Positions 26,109-34,845 are shown, counted from the stretch's first letter. The stretch is 64,000 nt of DNA from Herbidospora daliensis (GCF_001570585.1 NZ_BBXF01000001.1:923691-987690); one strand, 5' to 3'. Notes: generated by a model not told the origin, from the sequence alone. Numbers and translations: made by a program.

Positions 26109-27651
26109 CCGGGGTCGCGCCGAACAGCAGGCGGGTCGCCTCCTCGGCGCTGGCCGCGATGGCGGCGGCCACCTCTGGGGCCTGGTCTTCCGGGCAATGG
26201 ACCATGACCTCGTCGTGCTGGAAGAACACCAGCCGCGCGGCGCCGGTCAGCCGCCCGCGCAGCACGGCCATCAGCGTGAGCGCCCATTCGGCGGCGGTGG
26301 CCTGGACGACGAAGTTGCGGGTGAACCGCCCCCGGTCGCGGGCGGCACGGCCCCCGTCGGGCCCGGAGACGACGGCCCGCCAGCGGTCGGACGGCGGCGG
26401 GCTGGTGCGGCCCAGCCACGAGCGCACCACCCGGCCCTCCTCCCCGGCGCGGGCGGCGTCTTCGACGAACGCGTAGGCCTGGGGGAAGCGGGAGCGCATC
26501 ACGGCCAGCAGTTTGGGGGCGTCGCCGCTGGTGCCGCCGTACATGGCCGACAGCATGGCGATCTTGGCGGCGTCGCGCTGGCCGCCGAACGCCTGGGCCA
26601 GCGCGGCGTAGAGGTCGATCTCGCCGGCGGCGCGGGCCAGCCCCCGGTCGCCGGCCATGGCGGCCAGCACGCGCGGTTCGAGCTGGGCGGCGTCGGCGAC
26701 CACGAGCGTCCACCCGTCGTCGGCCACCACCGCCCGGCGCAGCACCTTCGGGATCTGCAGCGCCCCTCCCCCGCTGGTCGCCCACCGCCCGCTGACCACG
26801 CCGCCGACGACGTACTCGGTGCGGAGGCGGCCGTCGTGGACCCACTGGTCGGCCCACGCCCACCCGTGGGCGCTGAACAACCGCGCCAGCTCCTTGTACG
26901 CCAGCAGCGGCGCCACCGCCGGATGACCGACCTGCTTCAGCACGTGGGACCGGGTCGACGGCACCTCCACCCCGGCCGCCTTGAACGCCTTCACGATCTG
27001 CTGCGGCGAGTCGGGGTTGACCGGCCGGCCGAACGCGGCCGCGACCTGGTCGGCGAGCGCCTGGAGCTTGGCGGGCCGCATGCCGTGGGCGGGCCGGGGC
27101 CCGAGCAGGCCGGTCAGCAGCTCGTCGTGGACCGGCTCGCGCCACGGCATGCCCTCGTGGCGCATCTCGGCCGCGACCAGCCCGCCGGCCGACTCGGCCG
27201 CGACCAGCAGCCGGAACCGGCCGGGCTCGGGCAGCGCCGCGATGCGGGCGGCCTGCGCGGCGGCCACCTCGTCGACGAGGGCGGCCCCCGGCTCGGCCGG
27301 CGCGGGCTCGGGGTCGAACAGCGACCCCTGGGCGGCCTCGGGCCCCTCGTGGCGGTCTTCGGGCACCGGGAGCCCGTGGAGCCGCGCGTGGGCGGCCAGC
27401 ACCGACCGGGGCTCGCCGTAGCGGCCCTCGGCGGCCAGCAGCAGGTTCTCGGTCAGCGCGACGTCGTGGCAGCGCGCCACCCGCACGCCCCGGGCCAGCA
27501 GCCCCGGGTAGACGCGCCGGGTGTCGGCCCACACCCACCGGGGCGGCGCACCGGCCTCGACGCCCCGGACCGCCGCCGCCAGGTCGGCGACGGGACCTCC
27601 GGGGAGCAGCTCACCGCTGCCGTCTTTCGCCCCGGAAACCGTCACCTGCAC
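26056..27651 (-). CDS. Pol I-family DNA polymerase (actinobacterial exonuclease/polymerase type)
   Basis: 531 aa. The C-terminal half has family A polymerase motifs: motif A LVVADAAQLEPRVLA (Asp320), motif B DAAKIAMLSAMYGG (Lys363, Tyr371) and motif C FFQHDEVMVHC (His479-Asp480-Glu481). The N-terminal about 200 residues correspond to a degenerate 3'-5' exonuclease domain without clear DEDD acids, and there is no 5' nuclease. It is shorter than a true PolA, which must lie elsewhere. It is likely an accessory repair polymerase. It overlaps the convergent MFS gene by 53 bp. Confidence 0.8.
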   Translation of the reverse strand: MQVTVSGAKDGSGELLPGGPVADLAAAVRGVEAGAPPRWVWADTRRVYPGLLARGVRVARCHDVALTENLLLAAEGRYGEPRSVLAAHARLHGLPVPEDRHEGPEAAQGSLFDPEPAPAEPGAALVDEVAAAQAARIAALPEPGRFRLLVAAESAGGLVAAEMRHEGMPWREPVHDELLTGLLGPRPAHGMRPAKLQALADQVAAAFGRPVNPDSPQQIVKAFKAAGVEVPSTRSHVLKQVGHPAVAPLLAYKELARLFSAHGWAWADQWVHDGRLRTEYVVGGVVSGRWATSGGGALQIPKVLRRAVVADDGWTLVVADAAQLEPRVLAAMAGDRGLARAAGEIDLYAALAQAFGGQRDAAKIAMLSAMYGGTSGDAPKLLAVMRSRFPQAYAFVEDAARAGEEGRVVRSWLGRTSPPPSDRWRAVVSGPDGGRAARDRGRFTRNFVVQATAAEWALTLMAVLRGRLTGAARLVFFQHDEVMVHCPEDQAPEVAAAIAASAEEATRLLFGATPVRFPMGATPVRCYADAK

Positions 27652-27753
27652 GGTTCCAGCCTGCCAGGCGCCACCGACAGTTCCCGCTGCCGGGCTCGCC
27701 CCCCTGTGGTCGTTCTGCCGCAGGGTGGGCGGGAGCCGTAAAAGAGCGGGATC

Positions 27754-29265
27754 TCAGGCCAACGGGATGATCACTTCGTCTTCGACCGGAGGTTCGAGCT
27801 CCTGGGCCAGGCAGCCGGTCGCGGCGAAGCAGCGGATGCGCAGTTCCGCCGGGGTGACCGAGACGTGCAGGAAGCTCTTGAAGAACGGCGGGGTGTCCCA
27901 GTCGGTCAGCTCGGAGATCCAGCGGTGGAAGAAGCGGCCCACCGGCAGGTGGAAGGGCATCGGCCAGCCGCCGAGGAACCGGGCCGCCCACTTCATCCGG
28001 GCGGTGATCCGCACGGGCGGGGTGTCGCGGACCGGCTCGTTGCCGATCTGCCGCGACATCAGCGCCACGGCCTCTTCAGGCGTCAGGTAGAGCCACTTCA
28101 TCCGCAGCTTGCGCGAGTAGAGCAGGCTGTAGAACGACAACGAGTCGCCGCGCAGCGGGTAGCAGCGGAAGTCGTCCTCGTGGACCTTGTCGACGCGCGG
28201 GATCGTGTGGGTGGCGTGCATGAACGCGCCGCCGCCGCCCGCGACGAAGTACTGGATGACCCGCCCGTCGACGTTGACCGGGAACCGCTGGTAGTTGTGG
28301 ACGTCGCCGCCGATCGCCGCCACGTAGTTGTGCGCCGGGTCGCGCACGATCTCGTCGACCGTGCCGCCGCCCTCGATCGGGCAGGGCTTGTAGTCGTTGC
28401 GCACGTAGATCGGCTTGCCGGTGACGAGCACCTTGGGCCGGGTGTCGGCCGACGAGACGTGCCGCAGCCACTCGCCCTGCTCGCGGTCGAGCGAGCCGGT
28501 GATGCCGGTGTCGATGCCGACCAGCACGAGCTCGCCCAGGTCGAGCACCCAGTAGGGAGCCGGCTGCCGGGCCTCCTGCGTCGGCTTTCCGCGCAGCTTC
28601 CACGCCTCGGCCAGCGCGGCCTCGTCGATCGCCTCGGGCTTCTTCCAGAGCAGGCCGCGCAGCCCGGCCGGGGAGAGCCGGAAGCCCTCCCGCTCGACCT
28701 TGAGCGGCTTGGCGCCGCAGAAGACCCGCATGAAGCCGCCCAGGCCGTCGTACCAGTCGTGGTTGCCGGGGATGGCGAAGATCGGGGCGTCGTAGTCCTT
28801 GAACGGGCGGAAGAACTTGTCGCAGTAGTCGCTCGCGGCGCCCGTCGGGTAGATCACGTCGCTGGCGATCACCGCGAAGTCGGTCGTGCCGCCCACTTTC
28901 AGCAGGCCGGGGACCACCGCGTACTGGGAGGCGTCGCCCTCGCCGGTGTCGCCGATGACGACGAACGAGTACTCCGGGCCCATCAGGCGGGTCATCCGGA
29001 AGTCGGGGTCGGCGCCGTTCTCGCGCATGGACGCCACCCAGCGGCGGCGCACCTCGGCGGACGGATCGCCGAACAACCCGGCGAGGATCTCGTTGCGCGA
29101 CCGCCACAGGGTCTTCGGGTGTAACCACGTGAAGGTGTTCTTGTTGGGACGCAGCGCCTGGAAGGTCCCGATCTCCTGGCAGTGCCACCCGGCGCCGTGC
29201 TCGGAGACCCGGGAGGAGACCTGTTTCCCGCGCGCGGCCGCAGCCTCGACGCCGATGTCCGCCAT
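27754..29265 (-). CDS. Metallophosphoesterase
   Basis: 503 aa from ATG 29265; the open frame upstream is antisense shadow of the next gene. Metal-binding motifs of the calcineurin-like fold are present in order: VIGDTGEGD, SDVIYPTG, IPGNHDWYDG and AAIGGDVHNYQRF. About 100 residues on each side are extra. No signal peptide is visible, so it acts inside the cell on an unknown phosphoester. It is followed by a gap of about 100 bp before the polymerase gene and preceded by the FAD oxidase gene 20 bp upstream, suggesting co-transcription. Confidence 0.85.
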   Translation of the reverse strand: MADIGVEAAAARGKQVSSRVSEHGAGWHCQEIGTFQALRPNKNTFTWLHPKTLWRSRNEILAGLFGDPSAEVRRRWVASMRENGADPDFRMTRLMGPEYSFVVIGDTGEGDASQYAVVPGLLKVGGTTDFAVIASDVIYPTGAASDYCDKFFRPFKDYDAPIFAIPGNHDWYDGLGGFMRVFCGAKPLKVEREGFRLSPAGLRGLLWKKPEAIDEAALAEAWKLRGKPTQEARQPAPYWVLDLGELVLVGIDTGITGSLDREQGEWLRHVSSADTRPKVLVTGKPIYVRNDYKPCPIEGGGTVDEIVRDPAHNYVAAIGGDVHNYQRFPVNVDGRVIQYFVAGGGGAFMHATHTIPRVDKVHEDDFRCYPLRGDSLSFYSLLYSRKLRMKWLYLTPEEAVALMSRQIGNEPVRDTPPVRITARMKWAARFLGGWPMPFHLPVGRFFHRWISELTDWDTPPFFKSFLHVSVTPAELRIRCFAATGCLAQELEPPVEDEVIIPLA

Positions 29266-29285
29266 ACGGTCAATCTTGCTCGGTT

Positions 29286-30815
29286 TCAGGGGACGAGGAC
29301 ACCGGGGTTGAGAATCCCCATCGGATCGAGACTTTTCTTGATCGCCCGCATCACGCCGACGCCCACGGGGCCGATCTCGGTGGCGTAGGCGGCGCGGTGG
29401 TCGCGGCCGACGCCGTGGTGGTGCGAGATGGTGCCCCCGGCCAGCCCGATCGCCTCGGACGCCTTGGCCTTGGCGGCCTCCCAGCGGGCCAGCGGGTCGT
29501 CGCCGGAGGCGGTGACGACGGTGAAGTAGAGCGACGCGCCGGTCTCGTAGAGGTGGGAGACGTGGCACATCACGATCAGCCGGCCGAGCGAGGCCTCCAG
29601 GGCGAGCCTCACGGCCTCGTAGAGGCGGGGCAGCGTCGACCAGTGGGCGGCGGTCTCCAGCGTCTCCACGGTCGCCCCGGCGGCGATGAGCGCGTCGCGC
29701 AGGTAGGGGCCGCCGAACCGGCCCTCGGCCCAGCGCTCGGCGGGCTCGGCGCCCAGGTGCTCGGCGCCGGCGAACCTCGGCGGCTCGCCCCCTTCCAGGC
29801 CGACCACCATCAGGCAGCCGGAACCGCCGCCGATCATGGTCTCGGTCTCGTCGGACAGGCGGAGCACCGCCGGGAGCCGCCGCTCCTGGGCCAGGACGCG
29901 CATCGCGTCGCGCCCGGCCGCGAACGACGGGAACCGCCAGGCGTCCCAGGTCCGCCGCGCGGGCATCCGCCGCACCCGCAGCCGCATCGAGGTGATCACC
30001 CCGAACGCCCCCTCGGAGCCCAGCACGACGTGCCGCAGGTCGGGCCCGGCGGCCGAACGCGGCGCCCGGCCGATCTCCCAGTCGCCCACCGGAGTGGCCA
30101 CGGTCAGCCCCTCGACCATGTCGTCGAACCGCCCGTATCCCGCCGACGCCTGCCCCGACGAGCGGGCGGCGGCGAACCCGCCGAGGGTGGCGTACTCCCA
30201 CGACTGGGGGAAGTGCCCCAGCGTCAGCCCCCGGGCGTTGAGCAGTTCCTCGGCCTGCGGCCCGCGCAGCCCCGGCTGGAGCTCGGCCAGCATCGACTCC
30301 TCGTCGACCGACACCAGCTTGTCGAGCCGCCGCAGGTCGAGCACGACCGAACCGGAGAACCCGTCCCATTCGCACGTGACCCCGCCGACGACGGACGTCC
30401 CTCCCCCGAAGGCCACCACCGAGACCATCTCGTCGCTGCACAACCGCAGCACCTCTGAGATCTGGTGGTGCGAGCCCGGCAGCACGACGGCGTCGGGGGC
30501 GTCGTCGGCGTCTCCCATCCGCATCTTCAGCAGGTCGGGCGTGGATTTGCCCCGCGTGTGCCGGATCCGGGCATCGGCGTCGGTCCGGACGTTCTCCGCG
30601 CCTACGATGGTCCGGAGCGAGTCCAGCACGAACGACGACAGACCGGTCGCGGGGAGCCTGACGTCGCCGAACCCCGCCGGCTCGTCGGCGGGCGGCGTGA
30701 CGCCGAGCGCCTCCGCGAGCAGGTCGAGCACTTCCGGAGCGAGCCCGGTCGCCTTCTCGGGGTCGCCCCAGCCCGACCAGAGCATGGGCTGCACGGGGGT
30801 ACGCGGAGTCTCCAC
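29286..30815 (-). CDS. FAD-linked oxidase, alkyl-DHAP synthase-like
   Basis: 509 aa from GTG 30815. It begins MLWSGWGDPEKATGLAPEVLDLL within its first 20 residues, which is the start pattern of alkyldihydroxyacetonephosphate synthases. The VAO-type FAD domain shows VVAFGGGTSVVGGV and the C-terminal ISHHHGVGRDH, the active-site His-rich loop of the family. In eukaryotes this enzyme swaps an acyl for an alkyl chain on DHAP to start ether-lipid synthesis; bacterial members may be DHAP-site oxidases of unknown substrate. It is divergent from glpD, which makes DHAP from glycerol 3-phosphate. Confidence 0.8.
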   Translation of the reverse strand: METPRTPVQPMLWSGWGDPEKATGLAPEVLDLLAEALGVTPPADEPAGFGDVRLPATGLSSFVLDSLRTIVGAENVRTDADARIRHTRGKSTPDLLKMRMGDADDAPDAVVLPGSHHQISEVLRLCSDEMVSVVAFGGGTSVVGGVTCEWDGFSGSVVLDLRRLDKLVSVDEESMLAELQPGLRGPQAEELLNARGLTLGHFPQSWEYATLGGFAAARSSGQASAGYGRFDDMVEGLTVATPVGDWEIGRAPRSAAGPDLRHVVLGSEGAFGVITSMRLRVRRMPARRTWDAWRFPSFAAGRDAMRVLAQERRLPAVLRLSDETETMIGGGSGCLMVVGLEGGEPPRFAGAEHLGAEPAERWAEGRFGGPYLRDALIAAGATVETLETAAHWSTLPRLYEAVRLALEASLGRLIVMCHVSHLYETGASLYFTVVTASGDDPLARWEAAKAKASEAIGLAGGTISHHHGVGRDHRAAYATEIGPVGVGVMRAIKKSLDPMGILNPGVLVP

Positions 30816-30875
30816 AGGATGCCGGCCTCTCGGTAGGTTACCCAAGGGTAGTGCCCGTCCCGATCAAGGAACCGC

Positions 30876-32378
30876 ATGGAGACCTCCCTCAACGCGGCCC
30901 GCCGCGCCCGCGACCTCGACGACGCCCGCCGGGAGGTCGCCGACCTCCTGGTGGTGGGCCTGGGCGCCACCGGCGCGGGGGTGGCGCTCGACGCCGCCGC
31001 CCGCGGGTTGTCGGTGGTCGCGATCGACGCCCACGACCTGGCCTTCGGCACCTCCCGGTGGAGTTCCAAGCTCATCCACGGCGGGCTGCGCTACCTGGCG
31101 TCCGGCCAGATCGGGCTGGCCAGGGAGAGCGCGGCCGAACGCCACGTGCTGATCCGGCACACCGCGCCCCACCTGGTGAAGGCGCAGCCCTATCTGCTGC
31201 CGCTGACCCCCGGCGTCCCGGCGGCGACGGCCCGCAAGCTGATGACCGGCTACCGGCTCGGCGACCTGCTGCGCGCCGCCGCGGGCACCCCGAGGAAGCT
31301 GATCCCCGGCCCGGCGCGGCTGGGCGCGGCCGAGGCGCTCGACCTGGTCCCGGCGCTGGCCGCCGACGGGCTGCGGGGCGCGCTGCGCTCCTATGACGGC
31401 CGGGTGGTCGACGACGCGAGGCTGGTGGTCGCGCTGGCCCGCACCGCCGCCGGGCACGGCGCCCGGGTGCTGACCCGCTGCCGCGCGCTCGGCCTGGCCG
31501 GCGACGGCGCCGAGGTGCGCGACGAGCTGACCGGCGACGTGTTCACGGTCAGGGCCAGGGCGGTGGTGAACGCCACGGGCGTGTGGGCGGGCCTGCTCGC
31601 CCCCGAGATCACGCTGCGGCCCTCTCGTGGCACCCACCTGGTGCTGCGCGAGGGGGTGCTGGGGCCGCTGCGGGCCGGGCTGCACGTGCCGATCCCGGGC
31701 GAGTCGAGCCGGTTCCTGCTGGTGCTGCCGCAGAGCGACGGGCACGTCCTGGTCGGGCTGACCGACGAGCCGGTCGAGGGGCCGGTGCACGACGTCGCCG
31801 AGGCGCCCGAGGGCGACGTGGAGTTCCTGCTGGCCACGCTCAACGGCGTGCTGGGCGTGCCGGTGACCCGCGACCAGGTCGCGGGCGCCCACGCCGGGCT
31901 GCGCCCGCTGCTCGACACCGGCTCGGGGCAGGGGACGGCCGACCTGTCACGCCGCCACGCGGTGCTCCGGGGCGCCGACGGCGTCGTGACCGTCGTCGGC
32001 GGCAAGCTCACCACCTACCGCCGCATGGCCGAGGACGCCGTCGACGCGGCCTGCCCGCAGGCCCGGCGCAGCACCACCGCGCGGCTGCCGCTGGTCGGGG
32101 CCGCCACGCGCGGCATCAGGGCCCCCTGGCGGCTGGTCGAGCGCTACGGCGCGGAGGCCGAGGACATCACCGCCCTCATCGAGTCGAACCGGGCCCTGGG
32201 CGCGAAGGTGCTTCCCGGGGAACCGACGACATGGGCCGAGCTCCTGTGGGCAGTGCGCCACGAGGGCGCGCTCGACGAGGACGACCTCCTCGACCGGCGT
32301 ACCAGGATCGGCCTGATTCCGGAAGACCGCCAAATGGCGCTGAAAGTCGCACGCCACGTTCTGTCACTTCAGCCCTGA
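30876..32378 (+). CDS. glpD: Glycerol-3-phosphate dehydrogenase (FAD)
   Basis: 500 aa. FAD-binding DLLVVGLGATGAGVALDAAARG and the GlpD signature SRWSSKLIHGGLRYLASGQ are followed by a C-terminal helical domain that ends near RTRIGLIPEDRQMALKVARHVL. It oxidises glycerol 3-phosphate to DHAP at the membrane and feeds electrons to quinone. ATG 30876 has AAGGA about 7 nt upstream. The divergent neighbour is an alkyl-DHAP-synthase-like oxidase, so both genes concern DHAP and its lipid precursors. Confidence 0.88.
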   Translation: METSLNAARRARDLDDARREVADLLVVGLGATGAGVALDAAARGLSVVAIDAHDLAFGTSRWSSKLIHGGLRYLASGQIGLARESAAERHVLIRHTAPHLVKAQPYLLPLTPGVPAATARKLMTGYRLGDLLRAAAGTPRKLIPGPARLGAAEALDLVPALAADGLRGALRSYDGRVVDDARLVVALARTAAGHGARVLTRCRALGLAGDGAEVRDELTGDVFTVRARAVVNATGVWAGLLAPEITLRPSRGTHLVLREGVLGPLRAGLHVPIPGESSRFLLVLPQSDGHVLVGLTDEPVEGPVHDVAEAPEGDVEFLLATLNGVLGVPVTRDQVAGAHAGLRPLLDTGSGQGTADLSRRHAVLRGADGVVTVVGGKLTTYRRMAEDAVDAACPQARRSTTARLPLVGAATRGIRAPWRLVERYGAEAEDITALIESNRALGAKVLPGEPTTWAELLWAVRHEGALDEDDLLDRRTRIGLIPEDRQMALKVARHVLSLQP

Positions 32379-32396
32379 ACGTTTGACAGCATCGTC

Positions 32397-32415
32397 TAAG
32401 GTTAGGATTACCTAA
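32397..32415 (+). promoter_or_regulatory. Iron box (IdeR/DmdR operator)
   Basis: TAAGGTTAGGATTACCTAA matches the actinobacterial iron box TTAGGTTAGGCTAACCTAA at 16 of 19 positions. A perfect inverted repeat GGTTAGG-N4-CCTAACC (32400-32417) is included. A TAGGAT hexamer (32403-32408) inside it may be the -10, with TTGACA at 32383-32388 as a closely spaced -35. It lies 31 bp before the start codon. Confidence 0.75.
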
Positions 32416-32446
32416 CCGAAGATGATCACAAGGACGGAACGGGCAC

Positions 32447-33355
32447 ATGAGCAAGGGTTGCGACCACGCGGCGGGCCTGCACACCGGCGACGCGCCGGTG
32501 CTCGCCAGCGCGACGGTCGGCGCCCGCCGGTGGCTGCTCATCGAGCACAACGGCCCCTGGGCCGCATACCTGCCCGAATGCCGTCTTCCGCAGAGCGTGC
32601 TGGCCCTCATCGACCGCGCCACCGCCCTCGGCATCCGTTCGCAGCTCATCCGCCGCCCCGACCGCGAGACCACGCAGGGCCCCCGCGCGCTGCACGTTTT
32701 CGTCGGATCGTCCACGGGGAGTGACCCCTGGCTGGCAGAGGCCTGGCTCGACCACCCCGACGATCTTGACCTGGGCGCACTTGTGGACGGAGCGCTTCCG
32801 GAGTCCTGCATACTTGTCAGTGAGCCGGTATTTCTGGTCTGCACGCACGCCAAGCGCAACGCGTGCTGCGCCCGCTTTGGTCTCCCGATCGCGAGATCAC
32901 TATCCCGGAAACACCCCGGGAATGTGTGGGAAACCACACATGTCGGCGGCGATCGATACGCCGCCAACCTCGTGTGCTTGCCACACGGGCTTTACTACGG
33001 CAGCATGTCTGAGGCTGCCGCGATCGCGGCGGCACACGCCTACCGTGACGGCAAGATCGTTCTTGACCGTTTCCGGGGGCGCGCGGGTCTCCCTGAGCCA
33101 TCGCAAGCCGCCGAGCATTTCGTCCGGTCACACACGGGCGAGCTCTCGGTCGGCGGAGTGGCCGTGGAATCCTCCCGGTCGGAAGGTGACTCCACCGTGT
33201 GCGTTGTGCAAACCAACGCGCAGGGTGGAACGTCCCGTTTTCGGGTAGTGGTCGAGCCTTCGGTGTTCGCGGCACCGTGCGGTCTCGCCTGCGCCGAAGA
33301 GATCACGACCTACAGGTTGGCCGAGCTCAAGCAGCTCACCCCGGCTTTGACCTGA
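32447..33355 (+). CDS. Sucrase/ferredoxin-like protein, iron-regulated
   Basis: 302 aa, sucrase/ferredoxin-like family with a thioredoxin-like ferredoxin domain. The central motif FLVCTHAKRNACCARFG supplies the cysteines expected to bind a 2Fe-2S cluster, and GNVWETTHVGGDRYAANLVCLPHGLYYG is the second family block. The C-terminus adds PCGLACAEEITTY with two further cysteines. Such proteins are presumed redox carriers. The iron box just upstream argues for expression under iron starvation, perhaps to reduce ferric siderophores. A tight hairpin follows the stop. Confidence 0.82.
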   Translation: MSKGCDHAAGLHTGDAPVLASATVGARRWLLIEHNGPWAAYLPECRLPQSVLALIDRATALGIRSQLIRRPDRETTQGPRALHVFVGSSTGSDPWLAEAWLDHPDDLDLGALVDGALPESCILVSEPVFLVCTHAKRNACCARFGLPIARSLSRKHPGNVWETTHVGGDRYAANLVCLPHGLYYGSMSEAAAIAAAHAYRDGKIVLDRFRGRAGLPEPSQAAEHFVRSHTGELSVGGVAVESSRSEGDSTVCVVQTNAQGGTSRFRVVVEPSVFAAPCGLACAEEITTYRLAELKQLTPALT

Positions 33356-33371
33356 GGCTTCGCAAGAAGCC
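33356..33371 (+). terminator. Hairpin after the sucrase/ferredoxin-like gene
   Basis: GGCTTC-GCAA-GAAGCC starts immediately after the TGA stop: a perfect 6-bp stem with a stable tetraloop but no T run. Probable actinobacterial terminator; it abuts the whiB promoter. Confidence 0.5.
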
Positions 33372-33372
33372 G

Positions 33373-33399
33373 GGAACACCACGGACGCTCCTCGCGTTG
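33373..33399 (+). promoter_or_regulatory. SigR/SigH-like promoter for whiB
   Basis: GGAAC (33373-33377), 18 nt, then GTTG (33396-33399): a full match to the GGAAY-N18-GTT pattern of thiol/oxidative-stress ECF sigma factors. The start would lie at about 33405, giving a leader of about 68 nt before the whiB ATG. Confidence 0.5.
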
Positions 33400-33472
33400 C
33401 AAAAGAGGAACCCATAAGCGTCCATTGCGGCACAAACACTGAAATACCTCTTCTCACCAAAGGTGGTTTCTC

Positions 33473-33787
33473 ATGTCTCAGGTACGTCGGCAGCTCGCCC
33501 GCCCCCGCCCCAGTTGGGGTTGGCAGGATGATGCCGCGTGCCGGGGAGAGGACCTTGTGCTGTTCTTCGGCCCTGACGGGGAGCGCCAGCCTGAGCGCGA
33601 CATCCGCGAGCGGAAGGCGAAGGCGATCTGCGCCGGCTGCCCGGTCCGCGCGGAGTGTCTTGACTACGCGCTTTCCCGCCCTGAGAAGTACGGCACCTGG
33701 GGTGGCCTGAACGAGGACGAGCGCGCTTCCGAGCGTCGCCGTCGGATGCGGCGCGCCGCGAGCGCCGGCATCAGCGCCGTCGCCTAG
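33473..33787 (+). CDS. WhiB-family iron-sulfur regulator
   Basis: 104 aa. The four cluster cysteines are in DDAACRGED, KAICAGCPVRAECLDYAL, giving C-Xn-C-X2-C-X5-C, followed by the WhiB turn GTWGGLNEDER and a basic C-terminal tail (RRRRMRRA) for DNA contact. It holds a 4Fe-4S cluster sensitive to O2 or NO and works with the principal sigma factor. I cannot assign it to a numbered subclass with certainty. A SigR-like promoter upstream and an orphan cydB convergent with it (17-bp overlap) point to redox or respiratory control. Confidence 0.92.
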   Translation: MSQVRRQLARPRPSWGWQDDAACRGEDLVLFFGPDGERQPERDIRERKAKAICAGCPVRAECLDYALSRPEKYGTWGGLNEDERASERRRRMRRAASAGISAVA

Positions 33788-34832
33788 CACCACCCTCCCC
33801 GGCATTCGCCAGATCTCCCTGGTTGTGACCCGCTGGGATGTTCCGCCCACCGATGCGGCGGCGGAACACCCAGTAGGTCCACGACTGGTACAGCAGCACC
33901 AGCGGCAGGAACACGACCGCGACCCACGTCATGATCTGCAAGGTCTTCGGCGTGGACGCGGCGTTTTCTATGTCCAGACCGTTTTCCGAACCCGCCGTCG
34001 ACGGCAGCACGTCGGGATGGAGCGCCGCGAAAAGGCTGACCGCGGCCGCCCCGATCGCCGCGGCCGAGCCGGCGAACGCCCAGCCCTCCCGGCCGAAGAA
34101 GTTGGCCGCCATCGCCACGCACCACGCCCCGATGGCGACCGCGGCGAGCAGAACACTCACGAACGACCCTTCCATGGCCTGTGCCCAGGTCAGGAACACG
34201 ACGGCCAGAACCGCCGCGATCACCCCGCTTTTCTCCGCGACGCCCTTCGCCTTCCGCCGGATCCTGCCCATCGTCTTCACCGCCAGGAACACCGCGCCGT
34301 GCGTGACGAACAGCGCCAGCGTCGTCAATCCGCCGAGAATCGCGAACGGGTTCAGCAGGCCCCAGATCGGGCCGGCGAATTCATGTTTCCCGTCCAGGGC
34401 GATTCCGCGCACGACGTTCGCGAACACCACACCCCAGAGAAACGCGGGCGCCAGCGAACTCCAGAAAAGGCACCGGTCCCAGTTGCGCCGCCATCTTTTC
34501 GTGTCGCGGCTGCCCCGGTATGTGAAGGCCATCCCGCGCACGATCAGCGCCAGCAGAATGAGCAGCAGCGGCAGGGAGAAGGCGCTGAACAGCGCGGCGC
34601 CCCATTGGGGGAAGGCGGCGAACAGCGCCCCGGCGGCGGCGATGAGCCAGACCTCGTTGCCGTCCCACGCCGGCCCGATCGTGCCGACCATCACCTGGCG
34701 TTCCCGCTCCTCCTTCGGCAGGTACGCCAGCAGCACCCCCACCCCGAAGTCGAAGCCCTCCAGCACGAGGTAACCCGTGAAGAGCGCGGCGACGGCGGCG
34801 AACCAGATGTCGGCGAGGGTCACGGCGTCCAC
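33771..34832 (-). CDS. Second, orphan cytochrome bd subunit II
   Basis: 353 aa. The CydB signatures are intact: LFTGYLVLEGFDFGVGVLL at the N-terminus, GTIGPAWDGNEVWLIAAAGALFAAFP, and YQSWTYWVFRRRIGG near the end. It is 51 residues longer than the CydB at 11067-11975. No cydA lies beside it. It follows a phosphoribosyltransferase gene by 24 bp. The GTG start has a TACGGT hexamer 6 nt upstream (minus strand 34844-34839), so it may be leaderless, and an inverted repeat (34846-34860) lies where a repressor would block that promoter. Confidence 0.85.
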   Translation of the reverse strand: MDAVTLADIWFAAVAALFTGYLVLEGFDFGVGVLLAYLPKEERERQVMVGTIGPAWDGNEVWLIAAAGALFAAFPQWGAALFSAFSLPLLLILLALIVRGMAFTYRGSRDTKRWRRNWDRCLFWSSLAPAFLWGVVFANVVRGIALDGKHEFAGPIWGLLNPFAILGGLTTLALFVTHGAVFLAVKTMGRIRRKAKGVAEKSGVIAAVLAVVFLTWAQAMEGSFVSVLLAAVAIGAWCVAMAANFFGREGWAFAGSAAAIGAAAVSLFAALHPDVLPSTAGSENGLDIENAASTPKTLQIMTWVAVVFLPLVLLYQSWTYWVFRRRIGGRNIPAGHNQGDLANAGEGGARRRR

Positions 34833-34845
34833 TCAGTCACCGTAA

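Noticed and set aside
29266-30441. N-terminal extension of the metallophosphoesterase frame.
   Set aside because: Low-complexity Arg-rich translation antisense-frame of the FAD oxidase gene; the family homology begins after 29265.
32383-32408. TTGACA and TAGGAT as a firm promoter before the sucrase/ferredoxin-like gene.
   Set aside because: The spacer is only 14 nt, too short for a standard promoter, so it is mentioned only as a possibility inside the iron-box entry.
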